A stretch of DNA of 64,000 nt from Caulobacter sp. (GTDB lineage: Bacteria > Pseudomonadota > Alphaproteobacteria > Caulobacterales > Caulobacteraceae). Positions 27,929-37,806 of this stretch are shown here, piece by piece. The stretch is from assembly GCA_030645575.1 (NCBI GenBank), contig JAUSMJ010000003.1:1-64000 (forward strand), in the 5' to 3' direction. Within the stretch, counting starts at the first letter, position 1, and the number at the start of each line of letters is the position of its first letter. The notes beneath the pieces are model-generated. The model was not told the origin of the DNA and did not search any database. It saw only the letters and a list, made by a program, of their open reading frames with translations. The position numbers and the translations under genes were made by a program.

Positions 27929-28474
27929 ATGTCGAGAACCGTCATTCCGCTGCAGACCCAGGACGTCTCCAGCTTCGCCAAGGCCCTGCGCGCCCAGCTG
28001 CTGGATCGAACCTCCGCCCCCAGCCACGTCGAGCTGCTAAACATGCTGGCGCGCGCCGTCGGACGGCGGAACTTCCAGGACCTGAGGGCGCAAGTGGACG
28101 AGATCTCCCCGTCATCGGCGCCCGCGCCGAAGGAGACCGCCGATCTGGCCGTCGTCGAGCGCGTCGCCCGCTGCTTCGGCCCCGAAGGCCGCCTGACCCG
28201 CTGGCCGTCGCGGCGGGGAGACCAGATCCTGGCCCTCTGGGTCCTGTGGTCGAAGCTTCTGCCCCGCGAGGAAGCCACCGAGCGGCAGATCAGCGACCAG
28301 CTGAAGACCCTGCACGACTTCGGCGACCACGCCCTGCTGCGCCGCGAGCTGATCGAGCTGGGCCTCTTCTCCCGCACCCCCGACTGCCGCGCCTACCGAC
28401 GCATCGAACAGGCCCCGCCGGCGACGGCCGTGACGCTGATCGGCCGGATCGGGGCCCTGAACGCTCAGGCGTAG
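27929..28474 (+). CDS. DUF2087 domain protein
   Basis: 181 residues. The N-terminal half (residues 1-65) is helical, with SFAKALRAQL and VELLNMLARAVGRRNFQDLRAQ. The C-terminal half matches DUF2087: GRLTRWPSRRGDQILALWVLWSKLLPR, then FGDHALLRRELIELGLFSRTPDCRAYRRIE. DUF2087 is often attached to transcriptional regulators and looks like a winged-helix module, so DNA binding is plausible but unproven. The N-terminus resembles short glyoxalase-resistance-like leader segments seen in annotated homologues. It is convergent with the crotonase gene (40 bp apart). Confidence 0.8.
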   Translation: MSRTVIPLQTQDVSSFAKALRAQLLDRTSAPSHVELLNMLARAVGRRNFQDLRAQVDEISPSSAPAPKETADLAVVERVARCFGPEGRLTRWPSRRGDQILALWVLWSKLLPREEATERQISDQLKTLHDFGDHALLRRELIELGLFSRTPDCRAYRRIEQAPPATAVTLIGRIGALNAQA

Positions 28475-28514
28475 GCGTAGGGCCCGCCGGCCCACTTCAT
28501 TAAGTGACCGACGT

Positions 28515-29318
28515 TCAGCGCCCGGTGAAGGCCGCCGGCCGCTTCTGCAGGAAGGCGACCACGCCTTCCCGGGAGTCTTCGGTCCGGCCGGCCGCCTTCT
28601 GGGCCATGCGCTCGGCATGCAACTGGTCGGCCCATTCGGCGTCCAGGCTCTCCCAGATCAGCTTGCGGATCGAGCCCAGGGCCCAGGGGCCGGTGGCCAG
28701 CGCCTTGGCCAGCTCCATGGTCGTGGCCATCAACTGGTCGTCGGGGACGCAGCGGTTGATAAGACCCCAGTCCAGGGCGGTCTTGGCCGGCAGGCGCTCG
28801 CCCAGCAGGGCCATCTCCATGGCCCGCGCCTTGCCGATCAGCCGGGGCAGCAGGTAGGTGGAGCCGCCGTCCGGCACCAGGCCGATGCGGCGGAAGGCCT
28901 GCAGGAAATAGGCGCTCTCGCCGGCGACAATGATGTCGCCCAGCAGGCCCAGCGAGCAGCCGATGCCGGCCGCCGCGCCATTGACGGCGGTGACGAAGGG
29001 CAGGGGGGTGTCGCGCATCAGGCTGACCAGCGGGTTGTAGACCGTCTCCAGCGCGCGGCCGGCGTCTGGCTTGCCATCGACGTCCAGCTCGCGGCCGGCG
29101 GCGCCGCCGCCCGACAGGTTGGCGCCCGAGCAGAAGCCGCGCCCCTCGCCCGTCAGCACGATGGCGCGGGCCTCGATCTTGCCGGCGGCCAGGCTGCGGA
29201 AGGCGTGGCTGAGCTCCTCGGCCAGGTCCAGCCCGGCGGCGTTCATGGTCGCCGGGTCCGACAGGGTGATCACGGCCACGCCGTCGATGACCTCGACCTT
29301 GATTTTCTTGTAGTCCAC
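28515..29318 (-). CDS. Enoyl-CoA hydratase/isomerase (crotonase) family protein
   Basis: 267 residues with a full crotonase fold: VEVIDGVAVITLSDPATMNA, the first oxyanion segment GRGFCSGANLSGG, the second AAGIGCSLGLLGDIIVA, and C-terminal LIGKARAMEMALLGERLPAKTALDWGLINRCVP. The usual hydratase glutamates are not both obvious, since the position after the second oxyanion loop reads FRRIGLVPDGGSTYLLPRL, closer to isomerase/PaaG-type members. It acts on acyl-CoA esters in the cytoplasm; beta-oxidation or phenylacetate-type degradation is possible. It stands alone. Confidence 0.87.
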   Translation of the reverse strand: MDYKKIKVEVIDGVAVITLSDPATMNAAGLDLAEELSHAFRSLAAGKIEARAIVLTGEGRGFCSGANLSGGGAAGRELDVDGKPDAGRALETVYNPLVSLMRDTPLPFVTAVNGAAAGIGCSLGLLGDIIVAGESAYFLQAFRRIGLVPDGGSTYLLPRLIGKARAMEMALLGERLPAKTALDWGLINRCVPDDQLMATTMELAKALATGPWALGSIRKLIWESLDAEWADQLHAERMAQKAAGRTEDSREGVVAFLQKRPAAFTGR

Positions 29319-29391
29319 CCGAGCGTCCTCCGAGGGCTTCTTATGCGTACTGGCTAGCCCCCATAACGCGGGGGAACGCCAACGAAAACTT

Positions 29392-30534
29392 TCAGACCGG
29401 CCCGCGACCGTAGTAGCGCGCCAGCTGCAGCGCCAGCAGGCCGGCGGGGATCAGGGCCAGCAGCAGCGGAACCGACAGCGGCAGGCCCGCGGCGGCCAGG
29501 GCCGCGGCCGCGACGCAGCCGATGAAGCAGCCGACGTCCCACGCCCCCTCCGTGGCCATGTGAAACCGGAACACGCAGGGCGAGGCCTTGGCCAGATTGT
29601 AGACCGGCGTCATCAGCACCGGCGTAACGATCGTGACCAGCAGGGAGCCGGCGGCGTTGGCCAGCACGGCCAGCCAGGGCAGGTCGAGGCTCGCGGCCCG
29701 CAGGATGACTACGATGACCGCCGCCGAATAGGCGAGGATCGCCGAGCGGCGTCCATGTCCCCTGTCGATGTGCCGCCCTAGCACCAGCCCGCCCGCCGCG
29801 CCCGCGACGGCCGCCAGGGCCGCGGCGCCGCCATAGGCCGAGTAGCTTTCGCCGAGGGCCACGAACAGGGCGATCAGCCAGACGTAATGGTAGGTCGCCG
29901 CGAACAGGCCATCGCCGACCATCAGCCCCAGACCCGTCCAGGCCGGCGTTGCCGCCTTCGGAACGAACGGGCTGACCGGGACGTTCGGCGCGCCGCTCAG
30001 CGGGACGATGGCGATCGCCTGGACCAGGCCCACGGCCCAGAAGGTCGGCGTCGATCCCAGAGTGGTCAGGCCCAGGGCCCCCAGCAGCGGCGCCACGACG
30101 CCGACCAGGGCCACGATCGCCTCGCGCAGCCCGATCTGGCCGCCGCGGTCCGCAGCCTCGCCCAGGGCGGCGAAATAGGCGTGGAAACTGAGCCAGTACA
30201 ACAGATAGCCCACCGACGAGACGCCGCAGACCAGGACCAGATAGAGGCCCGGCCCATCGACCAGGGCCAGCAGCGGGTAGTCGATCGCCGTCAGGAGTGT
30301 TCCGGCGATCAGCAGCGGTCTGACGCCCCAGCGTTTGGCCAGCGGCAGGATCGCCGGCCTGAGGACGAAGCGGGCGGCCACGACACCCGCCTGGAACAGC
30401 AGGGCGAGGGGAACCGAGACCCCGGCCTTGAGCAGGAAGACCAGAATGAAGATGCCGCCGGCCGCCTGGGCGAAGGCCTGCAGGGCGTAGTGGGTATTCA
30501 CGCGCGTGGTCGCGCTGAATGATCTGGATGACAT
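29392..30534 (-). CDS. MFS-type membrane transporter
   Basis: About 380 residues from ATG 30534; an upstream GTG (30570) would add 12 residues. Twelve hydrophobic segments are apparent, with MFS-like loops RPAILPLAKRWGVRPLLIAG after helix 2 and LGRHIDRGHGRRSAI after helix 8. It probably exchanges a small molecule across the inner membrane by proton coupling. Substrate is unknown; no partner gene adjoins. It is upstream of the crotonase gene on the same strand with 73 bp between. Confidence 0.85.
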   Translation of the reverse strand: MSSRSFSATTRVNTHYALQAFAQAAGGIFILVFLLKAGVSVPLALLFQAGVVAARFVLRPAILPLAKRWGVRPLLIAGTLLTAIDYPLLALVDGPGLYLVLVCGVSSVGYLLYWLSFHAYFAALGEAADRGGQIGLREAIVALVGVVAPLLGALGLTTLGSTPTFWAVGLVQAIAIVPLSGAPNVPVSPFVPKAATPAWTGLGLMVGDGLFAATYHYVWLIALFVALGESYSAYGGAAALAAVAGAAGGLVLGRHIDRGHGRRSAILAYSAAVIVVILRAASLDLPWLAVLANAAGSLLVTIVTPVLMTPVYNLAKASPCVFRFHMATEGAWDVGCFIGCVAAAALAAAGLPLSVPLLLALIPAGLLALQLARYYGRGPV

Positions 30535-30710
30535 GAGAACCTGAAGGGCGGAGTGTGAACGCACGGACACCCCGCGATCAGGCGCGGAGCGGCGGGATGG
30601 ACGTCTAGCCTCGGCTAGCGGTCAGCGTTTGGGTTCACACATGAGCGGCGGGCTCCTTCGATACCGAAGGTCTCGCACGCGACTCCAACACAGGCAAGCG
30701 GCGTTAGGCG

Positions 30711-31766
30711 TCAGGCGGCCGTGGCCAGGGTCTCGCCGTTGGTGACGCGGTTGCGGCCCGTGCGCTTGGAGGCATAGAGGGCCTCGTCCGCCCGTTCCAT
30801 GACGCAGTTGCCAGTCTCGCCGACGCGACGGGTCGCCAGGCCGGCCGAAATGGTCACGGTGCCCAGGTCCTCGTTGGTCGAGCGGCGCTTGAGCATGCGC
30901 GAGGCCACTTCCTCGCGGATTTCCTGCAGGCAGGTCTCGACCAGGGCCGCGTCCTCGCCGGGGAAGATCATCGCGAATTCCTCGCCGCCGTAGCGGGCCG
31001 AGAAGCGCGGCGTGGCGCCCAGGCGGCCGATCACGCTGGCGACGTAGCGGATCACCTGGTCGCCCGTCTGGTGGCCCCAGGTGTCGTTGAAGCTCTTGAA
31101 GTGGTCGATATCCAGCACCGCCAGGGTGAGCGGCATGCCGTTGGCGTCGGCGTCGGCGCAGGCGCGCATCAGCTCTTCGTCGAAGGCGCGGCGGTTGGCC
31201 AGATTGGTCAGGCCGTCGGTGGTCGCGTCGCGGCGAACCTGCTCCAGGTGCTCGCGCAGGCGCTCGACCTCGCTGGTCGATTCGGCGAGGCGCTTTTCGA
31301 GCGACTTGTTTTCCTTCTGCACCCGGCGCGTCGCCGAGGAGAGGGAGTCGACCATCGCCTTGACCTGGCTGACGTCCTCGGCCTCGGTCAGCCCCTTGCT
31401 GGCGCCGGCCAGGGTCTGGCCATAGGCCTCGTTGGACTTCCGGGCCGACTGGATCGCCATGGAGACGGCGGCCAGCTCCTTGGACAGCTGGTCACCGGCG
31501 TCGCGGATCTGTTCGTTCAGGCGGGCCTTGGCCAGATAGGCGGCGGCCAGGTCCTCGCTGATGCTTTCGGTCAGCGGTTCGCCAAGGGAAATGAGTCGGC
31601 CCAGCTCGACGGCCAGGTCGCCGTCGGGATCGGCGACGAAGTGCGACCAGAGCTCGAAATTCAGCGGTGTCGGCCAGACCTGATGGTGCTCCATCAGCTC
31701 CAGGGCCTTGCGCGCGACCTTGTAGGCTCCCGGGCCTCGCAGGATGGTTTCGACGTCGCCGGACAT
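30711..31766 (-). CDS. GGDEF-domain diguanylate cyclase
   Basis: 351 residues from ATG 31766 (GGGAG upstream); a longer frame reaches 31898. No membrane helix or signal peptide. An N-terminal helical region (about 1-110) and a coiled coil (about 145-180, RVQKENKSLEKRLAESTSEVERLREHLEQV) lead to the GGDEF domain with RYGGEEF near residue 260. GGEEF is an active-type motif, so it should make cyclic di-GMP. The position of the inhibitory RxxD site reads ATPR, so product inhibition through that site is not expected. The coiled coil suggests dimerisation. Confidence 0.92.
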   Translation of the reverse strand: MSGDVETILRGPGAYKVARKALELMEHHQVWPTPLNFELWSHFVADPDGDLAVELGRLISLGEPLTESISEDLAAAYLAKARLNEQIRDAGDQLSKELAAVSMAIQSARKSNEAYGQTLAGASKGLTEAEDVSQVKAMVDSLSSATRRVQKENKSLEKRLAESTSEVERLREHLEQVRRDATTDGLTNLANRRAFDEELMRACADADANGMPLTLAVLDIDHFKSFNDTWGHQTGDQVIRYVASVIGRLGATPRFSARYGGEEFAMIFPGEDAALVETCLQEIREEVASRMLKRRSTNEDLGTVTISAGLATRRVGETGNCVMERADEALYASKRTGRNRVTNGETLATAA

Positions 31767-31952
31767 ACTCGCTCCCCCGTGGCGCAAGCCGCTTTCTGGC
31801 AGGCTTGGGCTGTAGATACTGAAGAGTAGGCTCAAAGGTCCGAATGACCGGTTAAAGCATGGCGGCGGTCGCTTGCGGCCTGACGTCGCGGCGTTCATTC
31901 TGATCGGCGATCACCTGAGCCGGGGCCAGCCCGGCCTCCCGGAGGGACCCCG

Positions 31953-33410
31953 ATGAACGCACCTGCCAATCTCGGCGCGGAGGGCCACAAGGCCGCCATG
32001 CTGGCCATCCTCGACCGCCAGAAGGCGGCGCATATCCGCGACGGCGCGCCCTCGGCGGAGACGCGGATCGAATGGCTCGACCGCTGCATCGGCCTGCTGG
32101 TCGATCACGCGACCGACATCCAGGACGCGCTGAACACCGACTTCGGCAACCGCTCGCGCGAGGCGACGCTGCTGACCGACGTGTCCGGCTCGATCGGCCC
32201 GCTGAAATTCGCCCGGGACAACCTGCGCAAATGGATGAAGGGGCAGAAGCGCAAGACCACCCCGGCGATCCTCGGCCTGTTCGGCGCCAAGGCCGAGGTG
32301 CAGTACCAGCCCAAGGGCGTGGTCGGGGTGATCAGCCCGTGGAATTTTCCGGTCAACCTGACCTTCGCGCCGCTGGCCGGCATTCTGGCGGCGGGCAACC
32401 GGGCGATGATCAAGCCGTCCGAGTTCACGCCGGCGACGTCCGAGCTGATGAAGACCATGTTCGCCAAGGTTTTCACCGAGGACGAGATCGCGGTGATCAC
32501 CGGCGGGCCGGAGGTCGGCCAAGCCTTCGCCGGCCTGCCCTTCGATCACATGATCTTCACCGGCGCGACCGGGGTCGCCCGCCATGTGATGCGGGCGGCG
32601 GCCGAGAACCTGGTGCCCCTGACGCTGGAGCTGGGCGGCAAGAGCCCGGTGATCATCTCCAGGAGCGCCGACATGGCCACCGCCGCGGCGCGGATCATGA
32701 ACGGCAAGACGCTGAACGCCGGCCAGATCTGCCTGGCGCCCGACTATGTCCTGGCCCCCGAGGGGCGGCTGGAGGAGTTCGTCGCCGAGGCCACCGGCGC
32801 GGTCACCCGCATGTTCCCGACCTTGAAGGACAATCCCGACTACACCGCCATCGTCGCCCAGCGGCACTATGACCGGATCAGGGGCTATATCGACGACGCG
32901 CGGGCCAAGGGCGCCGACATCCGCGAGATCAATCCCGCCGGCGAGGACTTCAGCCAGCAGGAACACCGCAAGATCCCGCCGACCCTGATTCTCAATGCCA
33001 CCGACGACATGGCCGTGATGCAGGACGAGATCTTCGGCCCGGTGCTGCCGGTGAAGACCTACAAGGCCGTCAGCGAGGCGGTCGACTACATCAACGCCCA
33101 TGAGCGGCCGCTCGGCCTCTACTGGTTCGGGACCGACGAGGCGGAAAAGGACCGGGTGCTCAACCACACCACCAGCGGCGGGGTGACGGTCAACGACGTG
33201 ATCATGCACGTCGCCCAGGAGGAGCTGCCGTTCGGCGGTGTCGGCCCGTCCGGCATGGGCAGCTACCACGGCCACGACGGCTTCCTCGAGTTCAGCCACA
33301 AGAAGGCGATCTACACCCAGCTGAAGAAGGACATCGGCCCGCTGCTGGCGATGCGGCCGCCCTACGGCCCGGCGATCCGCAAATTCCTGGCGGCCTCGCT
33401 CAAGCGGTAG
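31953..33410 (+). CDS. calB: Coniferyl aldehyde dehydrogenase (class 3-like ALDH)
   Basis: 485 residues. ALDH features include VISPWNFPVNLTFAPLAG, the cofactor loop FTGATGVARHVM, catalytic Glu in LTLELGGKSPVI (near 225), and nucleophile Cys in LNAGQICLAPDYVL (near 260). The C-terminal membrane-dipping helix of fatty-aldehyde enzymes is absent. Closest remembered homologues are bacterial coniferyl aldehyde dehydrogenases, which oxidise lignin-derived aldehydes to acids with NAD. Divergent from the GGDEF gene, no other aromatic-degradation gene adjoins, so the substrate could instead be another aldehyde. Confidence 0.88.
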   Translation: MNAPANLGAEGHKAAMLAILDRQKAAHIRDGAPSAETRIEWLDRCIGLLVDHATDIQDALNTDFGNRSREATLLTDVSGSIGPLKFARDNLRKWMKGQKRKTTPAILGLFGAKAEVQYQPKGVVGVISPWNFPVNLTFAPLAGILAAGNRAMIKPSEFTPATSELMKTMFAKVFTEDEIAVITGGPEVGQAFAGLPFDHMIFTGATGVARHVMRAAAENLVPLTLELGGKSPVIISRSADMATAAARIMNGKTLNAGQICLAPDYVLAPEGRLEEFVAEATGAVTRMFPTLKDNPDYTAIVAQRHYDRIRGYIDDARAKGADIREINPAGEDFSQQEHRKIPPTLILNATDDMAVMQDEIFGPVLPVKTYKAVSEAVDYINAHERPLGLYWFGTDEAEKDRVLNHTTSGGVTVNDVIMHVAQEELPFGGVGPSGMGSYHGHDGFLEFSHKKAIYTQLKKDIGPLLAMRPPYGPAIRKFLAASLKR

Positions 33411-33511
33411 GCGAGCCCGTTCATGTCACCGTCAGGCGGGGCGCCGTATTGCAGCTTTGATGGCGGCATACGATATCCCGCCTGAGGGTCCTTCGACCCA
33501 TGGAGAAGACC

Positions 33512-33874
33512 ATGCGTGCGGCCGTGACCGGCCTACTGGTTTCGCTGCTGGCGGTTTCGGCCGCCCAGGCCAAGCCCGACTTCCGCGCCCAGGCGCGATG
33601 CATCGCCGCCTATGAGGTGGCCGCCGGCCTGCTCGAGGCCGACGCCGACGCCGCCAGCGGCGCGGAGAAGACGCTAATCCGCAAGCGGATCACCAGGTTG
33701 GACACGCTGCGGGAACGGATCTCGCTGGCGCTGGCCACGCGCACCGACCTGACCCCGGCCGACAGCACGGCCAGCCAGACGGAGCGCAAGGCCGAGGTGG
33801 CCCGGCTCGACAAGCTGTCGCCAGAGGCCGTTCAGGCCGCCGCCGACGCCTGCGATCCGATCGCCGGCGGCTAA
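33512..33874 (+). CDS. Secreted hypothetical protein
   Basis: 120 residues from ATG 33512, seven bases after GGAG; ATG 33500 is also possible. A signal peptide (AAVTGLLVSLLAVSAAQA) precedes a helical mature part. It has one cysteine near each end (ARCIAAYEVA and AADACDPIAGG) that could form a disulfide, and charged helices between. I recognise no family. It lies between convergent calB and helicase genes. Confidence 0.7.
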   Translation: MRAAVTGLLVSLLAVSAAQAKPDFRAQARCIAAYEVAAGLLEADADAASGAEKTLIRKRITRLDTLRERISLALATRTDLTPADSTASQTERKAEVARLDKLSPEAVQAAADACDPIAGG

Positions 33875-33940
33875 CGCAAGGTCCCGTGCATCCCGGCGAA
33901 AGGGCGATGGCGCCAACGCCGGGACAGGCGGGTTTGCGCC

Positions 33941-35740
33941 CTATTCGTCAGCCGGTTTGCTGCTGATCGGCGCGGCGCGGGTCAGGAAGGCGGGGGTGTC
34001 GGATCCGAAGCCGACCACGCGCGGGCCGTCGTCGTCCCGGTCGCGGCCACGATGCTGGTCGCGGCGCGGTTCGTCGCGACGGGGCGAACGGTCTCGATCG
34101 CGATCCCGGCCCTCGGGACGGGCGTCCGGACGGCTCTCGGCGCGGCGCGGCTCGCGGTCGCGGCGGGGCTCTTCCTGACGCGGCGGGCGGGCTTCGCGGG
34201 CAGGGGCGGGGGCGGCCTCGGCCTCCGCCACCTCGGCGCGCGGCGCCTCGTCGCGATTACGGTCCCGGCCGCGACCACGGCCCCGGCGAGGCTCGCGGTC
34301 GGCTCGGGCGGGCGGCTCGTCCCGGACAGGCGCGGATTCTGGCGCGGCGGCCGCTTCGGCCGAAGGCGCGGAAATCGGCTCGATCGACGCCTCGGCCTTG
34401 CGCTCGCGCGTGCGGCGGGCGGGCCTGGCGGCGGCCTCGCCAGCGTCGCTCGGGGCGGCGGAGGAAATGGCCTCCATCGACATCACCGAGGTTTCCGATG
34501 CCGGACGGCCGCGGCTGCGGTCGCGATCCCGGTCTCGTCCGGCCGGGCGGGCGCCGCGCTTGTCGCCGTCGCGCTTGGAGCGCGGCTCGCTCTTGAGGCT
34601 GGCCCAGTCGATGCCCTCGAAGGAGGCTTCGGCCGGCGCCTTGCCGGTCAGCTTGATGACCTTGTCGTAGTTCCGGTCGTCGGCGGGGGTGACGATCATG
34701 AACGTCTCGCCGTCCCGGCCGGCCCGGCCGGTGCGGCCGATGCGGTGGACATAGTCGTCGGCATGGTGCGGCACGTCGTAGTTGAACACGTGGCTCACGT
34801 CGGGAATGTCCAGGCCGCGCGCGGCCACGTCGGACGCCACCAGCAGCTTCAGCTCGCCCTTGCGGAAACCGTCCAGCGTGCGCATGCGCGTCGCCTGGTC
34901 CAGGTCGCCGTGGATGGCGGCGGCGTCGTAGCCATGCGTGCGCAGCGACTTGGCGACGATATCGACTTCGCTCTTGCGATTGCAGAAGACGATGCCGTTC
35001 TTGATCTCGCTGCGGTCGATCAGGCTCCGCAACGCCGTGCGCTTGGCCTTGGGATCGTTGCTGGGGATGCGCGCCACGTACTGGACGATGTTCTCGCCCG
35101 TGGTCGCCGGGCGGCTGACCTCGATGCGCACCGGATCCTTGAGGAACTGCTTGGTCAGCCGGGTGATTTCCGGCGGCATGGTGGCGCTGAAGAACAGCGT
35201 CTGGCGCTTGGGCGGGGTCAGTTTGAAAATGCGCTCGATGTCGGGGATGAAGCCCATGTCGAGCATGCGGTCGGCTTCATCGACGACCATGATCTGCACG
35301 CCGGTCAGCATGACCTTGCTGCGCTCGAACAGGTCCAGCAGGCGGCCTGGCGTGGCGATCAGCACGTCCACGCCCCGGTCGAGCGCGGCGACCTGGTCGC
35401 CCATCGACACGCCGCCGATCAGCAGAGCCCAGGTCAGGCGCGTGCCCTTGGCGTATTTCTCGAAGCTGCTGGCGACCTGGTCGGCCAGTTCGCGGGTCGG
35501 CGCCAGCACCAGGGCGCGCGGCATGCGGGCCCGGGCCCGGCCGGCCGAGAGCCGGTCGATCAGCGGCAGGGTGAAGGCGGCGGTCTTGCCAGTGCCGGTC
35601 TGGGCGATGCCCAGAACGTCCTGGCCAACGAGCGCGACGGGGATGGCCTGGGCCTGGATCGGGGTGGCGGTCGTGTAGCCGGTGTCGGCCACCGCCTGAA
35701 GGGTCGAGGCGCTAAGCCCCAGTTGGGAAAATTCGGTCAT
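33941..35740 (-). CDS. rhlE: DEAD-box RNA helicase, RhlE type, with long Arg-rich tail
   Basis: 599 residues. The helicase core (about 1-375) has the Q motif (FSQLGLSASTLQAVADTGYTTATPIQAQAIP), Walker A AQTGTGKT, PTREL, DEAD (VDEADRML), SAT, ARGLDIP and HRIGRTGR. A tail of about 220 residues is rich in Arg, Asp, Pro and Ala, likely disordered RNA-binding sequence. RhlE-type helicases act in ribosome assembly, cold adaptation and, in some alphaproteobacteria, the RNase E degradosome. The start matches MTEFSQLGLS of homologues. Confidence 0.94.
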   Translation of the reverse strand: MTEFSQLGLSASTLQAVADTGYTTATPIQAQAIPVALVGQDVLGIAQTGTGKTAAFTLPLIDRLSAGRARARMPRALVLAPTRELADQVASSFEKYAKGTRLTWALLIGGVSMGDQVAALDRGVDVLIATPGRLLDLFERSKVMLTGVQIMVVDEADRMLDMGFIPDIERIFKLTPPKRQTLFFSATMPPEITRLTKQFLKDPVRIEVSRPATTGENIVQYVARIPSNDPKAKRTALRSLIDRSEIKNGIVFCNRKSEVDIVAKSLRTHGYDAAAIHGDLDQATRMRTLDGFRKGELKLLVASDVAARGLDIPDVSHVFNYDVPHHADDYVHRIGRTGRAGRDGETFMIVTPADDRNYDKVIKLTGKAPAEASFEGIDWASLKSEPRSKRDGDKRGARPAGRDRDRDRSRGRPASETSVMSMEAISSAAPSDAGEAAARPARRTRERKAEASIEPISAPSAEAAAAPESAPVRDEPPARADREPRRGRGRGRDRNRDEAPRAEVAEAEAAPAPAREARPPRQEEPRRDREPRRAESRPDARPEGRDRDRDRSPRRDEPRRDQHRGRDRDDDGPRVVGFGSDTPAFLTRAAPISSKPADE

Positions 35741-35967
35741 GTCTCACTAAAGGAAGATTCAGAGCCGCCCGTGTTTGGGCGAACGGGCGGCGCGGAATCG
35801 CCTGACCTGCTCCGAACTCGCGCGGATACATAGGCTCTAGCCCCGCAAAGTCAACGGTTGCTTGGGTTTGACAGGGCCTTTGCACACGCCGGGAGAAATT
35901 GCGCAACGCCTTGGCAAGACCGGGTGTGATGATGTTCTATGCCTCCAGCCGAACGGGAGACGCCAAG

Positions 35968-36333
35968 ATGTCCGTGAGCGGAACGACCCTGGGCCTGTTG
36001 GCCGCCGCCTCGATCGCGGCCTCCGCGCCCTACGCGGGCCTCGAGCCAGCTTTCGGCAACACCATCGTCACGACCTATCCGAACGGCAAGTCGACGAAGA
36101 CCTGGCTGCACCGCGACGGCACCTACGAGGCGCTGCGCGCCAACGGCGACCGCACCGGCGGCGTGTGGAAGGTCAAGGGCGGCGAGCTGTGCATCACCCA
36201 GAAGCGGCCGGTCTATGTGCCGCTGTCCTTCTGCACCCCGATCGTGCCGGGCGGCGTCGGCGCCAGCTGGTCGGCCAGGGGCTTGCTGGGCGAGCCCGTG
36301 CGCAACACCCTCGTCCCGGGCCGGCAGGGTTAG
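35968..36333 (+). CDS. Small exported protein of unknown function
   Basis: 121 residues from ATG 35968, which has GGGAG seven bases upstream. The N-terminus is a signal peptide or anchor (VSGTTLGLLAAASIAASAP). The mature part holds NTIVTTYPNGKSTKTWLHRDGTYEALRANGDRTGGVWKVKGGELCITQKRP, a pattern like lipocalin/DUF995-type secreted beta proteins that carry a YxxxRANGDRTGGVWKVKGxxLC signature, with two cysteines (ELCITQ and SFCTP) able to pair. Function unknown. Divergent from the helicase gene. Confidence 0.7.
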   Translation: MSVSGTTLGLLAAASIAASAPYAGLEPAFGNTIVTTYPNGKSTKTWLHRDGTYEALRANGDRTGGVWKVKGGELCITQKRPVYVPLSFCTPIVPGGVGASWSARGLLGEPVRNTLVPGRQG

Positions 36334-36393
36334 CGACCCGCGTCTTCTTGACCAGGGCGGCGCGCCGGTGACGATCACGATCCAGGCGGGTCG

Positions 36394-37806
36394 TCAGGCT
36401 GCGTCGTTCGCCAGGCGGGGCCTTTGTCGGGTGTGCCCTTTCAGGGCCTCGATGAAGGATTCCCGCCAGGCGGCCGTGTCGTCGGTCTCGACCCCGGCCA
36501 TCAGCCGCTCCCACCGCCGCCGCCGCTCCTCGAGCGGCATCGACAGGGCCTGCTGGATGGCCTCGGCCATGTCTTCCCGGTCATAGGGATTGACGATCAG
36601 GGCGTCGGCCATCTGGCCGGCGGCCCCGGCGAACCGCGACAGGATCAGGACTCCCGGGTCGGCCGGATCCTGCGAGGCGACATATTCCTTGGCCACCAGG
36701 TTCATGCCGTCGCGCAGCGGGGTGACCAGCCCGACGCGGGCGGCGCGGTAGATCCCGGCCAGCTCGTCCTGGCGGTAGCCGCTGTTGACGTAGCGCAGCG
36801 GCACCCAGTCGACGGTGCCGAACCGGCCGTTGATGCGGCCGGCCACCGCGTCGAGCCGCGCGCGCAGATCCTGGTAGGCCTCGACGGTGTCGCGGCTGAG
36901 GGTGGCGATCTGCAGCAGAAACACCTGTTCCAGCTGCTCTTCATGCTCGCCGAGGAACTGCTCGTAGGCGACGAACCGCTCCTCCAGCCCCTTGGAATAG
37001 TCCAGCCGATCGACGCCCAGGATCATCTGGCGGCCGGCGAGGCTGTCACGCATGCGCTGATAGCTTTCCTCGCCGGCGGGGGACGTGGCGCCTTCGGAGA
37101 AGTCCGCGGCGTTGATGCCGATCGGAAAGGCGCCGATGCGCACGGTGCGGCCAAAGCCGGTCACCATCCCGTCGGCGTCGGGCGGCGAGATGCCCAGCTC
37201 GTTGGCCAGGTAGCCGGCGAAGGCCGATACGCCCTCGGCCGTCTGGAAGCCGATCAGGTCGTACTGGAACAGCGCCTCGACCAGCTTGCGGTGGCCGGGC
37301 AGGGTGACCAGCAGCTGCCGCGCCGGCCAGGGAATATGCAGGAAGAAGCCGATGCGGTTGCGAACGCCCAGCGCGCGCAGCTCCCGCGCCAGTGGCGCGA
37401 GGTGATAGTCGTGGATCCAGACCAGGTCGTCGGGCCCGACCAGCGGCCGCAGCGTCTCGGCGAAGCGCCGGTTGACCCGCGCGTAGCCCGCGTCGAACGA
37501 CCGCTCATAGGCCGTCAGATCGATGCGGTCGTGAAACAGCGGCCACAGGGTCTTGTTGGCGTAGCCGTTGTAGTACTCATCGACGTCCTGGGGCTCGAGA
37601 TCGACCTTGGCCACCGTGACGCCGCCGATCTGTTCCAGGGCGATCTGGCCGGTGAAGGCGGGGGTGGTCTCGCCGCTCCAGCCGAACCACATGCCCCGGC
37701 TTTCGCGCAAGGCCGCGGCCAGGGCGGCGGCCAGGCCGCCGACCGAGCCCGCCCCCGCGTCGCTCGACAGACTTACGCGGTTGGACACGACGATCAGGCG
37801 GCTCAC
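36394..37806 (-). CDS. otsA: Trehalose-6-phosphate synthase
   Basis: 470 residues, GT20 family, similar in length to E. coli OtsA. Recognisable blocks are [71 protein letters not shown] and [18 protein letters not shown]. It makes trehalose 6-phosphate from UDP-glucose and glucose 6-phosphate. Its ATG overlaps the otsB stop by four bases, so the pair is one operon in the order otsB-otsA. Confidence 0.96.
   Translation of the reverse strand: MSRLIVVSNRVSLSSDAGAGSVGGLAAALAAALRESRGMWFGWSGETTPAFTGQIALEQIGGVTVAKVDLEPQDVDEYYNGYANKTLWPLFHDRIDLTAYERSFDAGYARVNRRFAETLRPLVGPDDLVWIHDYHLAPLARELRALGVRNRIGFFLHIPWPARQLLVTLPGHRKLVEALFQYDLIGFQTAEGVSAFAGYLANELGISPPDADGMVTGFGRTVRIGAFPIGINAADFSEGATSPAGEESYQRMRDSLAGRQMILGVDRLDYSKGLEERFVAYEQFLGEHEEQLEQVFLLQIATLSRDTVEAYQDLRARLDAVAGRINGRFGTVDWVPLRYVNSGYRQDELAGIYRAARVGLVTPLRDGMNLVAKEYVASQDPADPGVLILSRFAGAAGQMADALIVNPYDREDMAEAIQQALSMPLEERRRRWERLMAGVETDDTAAWRESFIEALKGHTRQRPRLANDAA

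Noticed and set aside
28515-31766. Foreign island from MFS to GGDEF
   Set aside because: Codon use and G+C match the flanks; no mobility gene or boundary repeats.
31766-31898. N-terminal extension of the GGDEF protein to 31898
   Set aside because: The extension has no family support, and GGGAG precedes ATG 31766.
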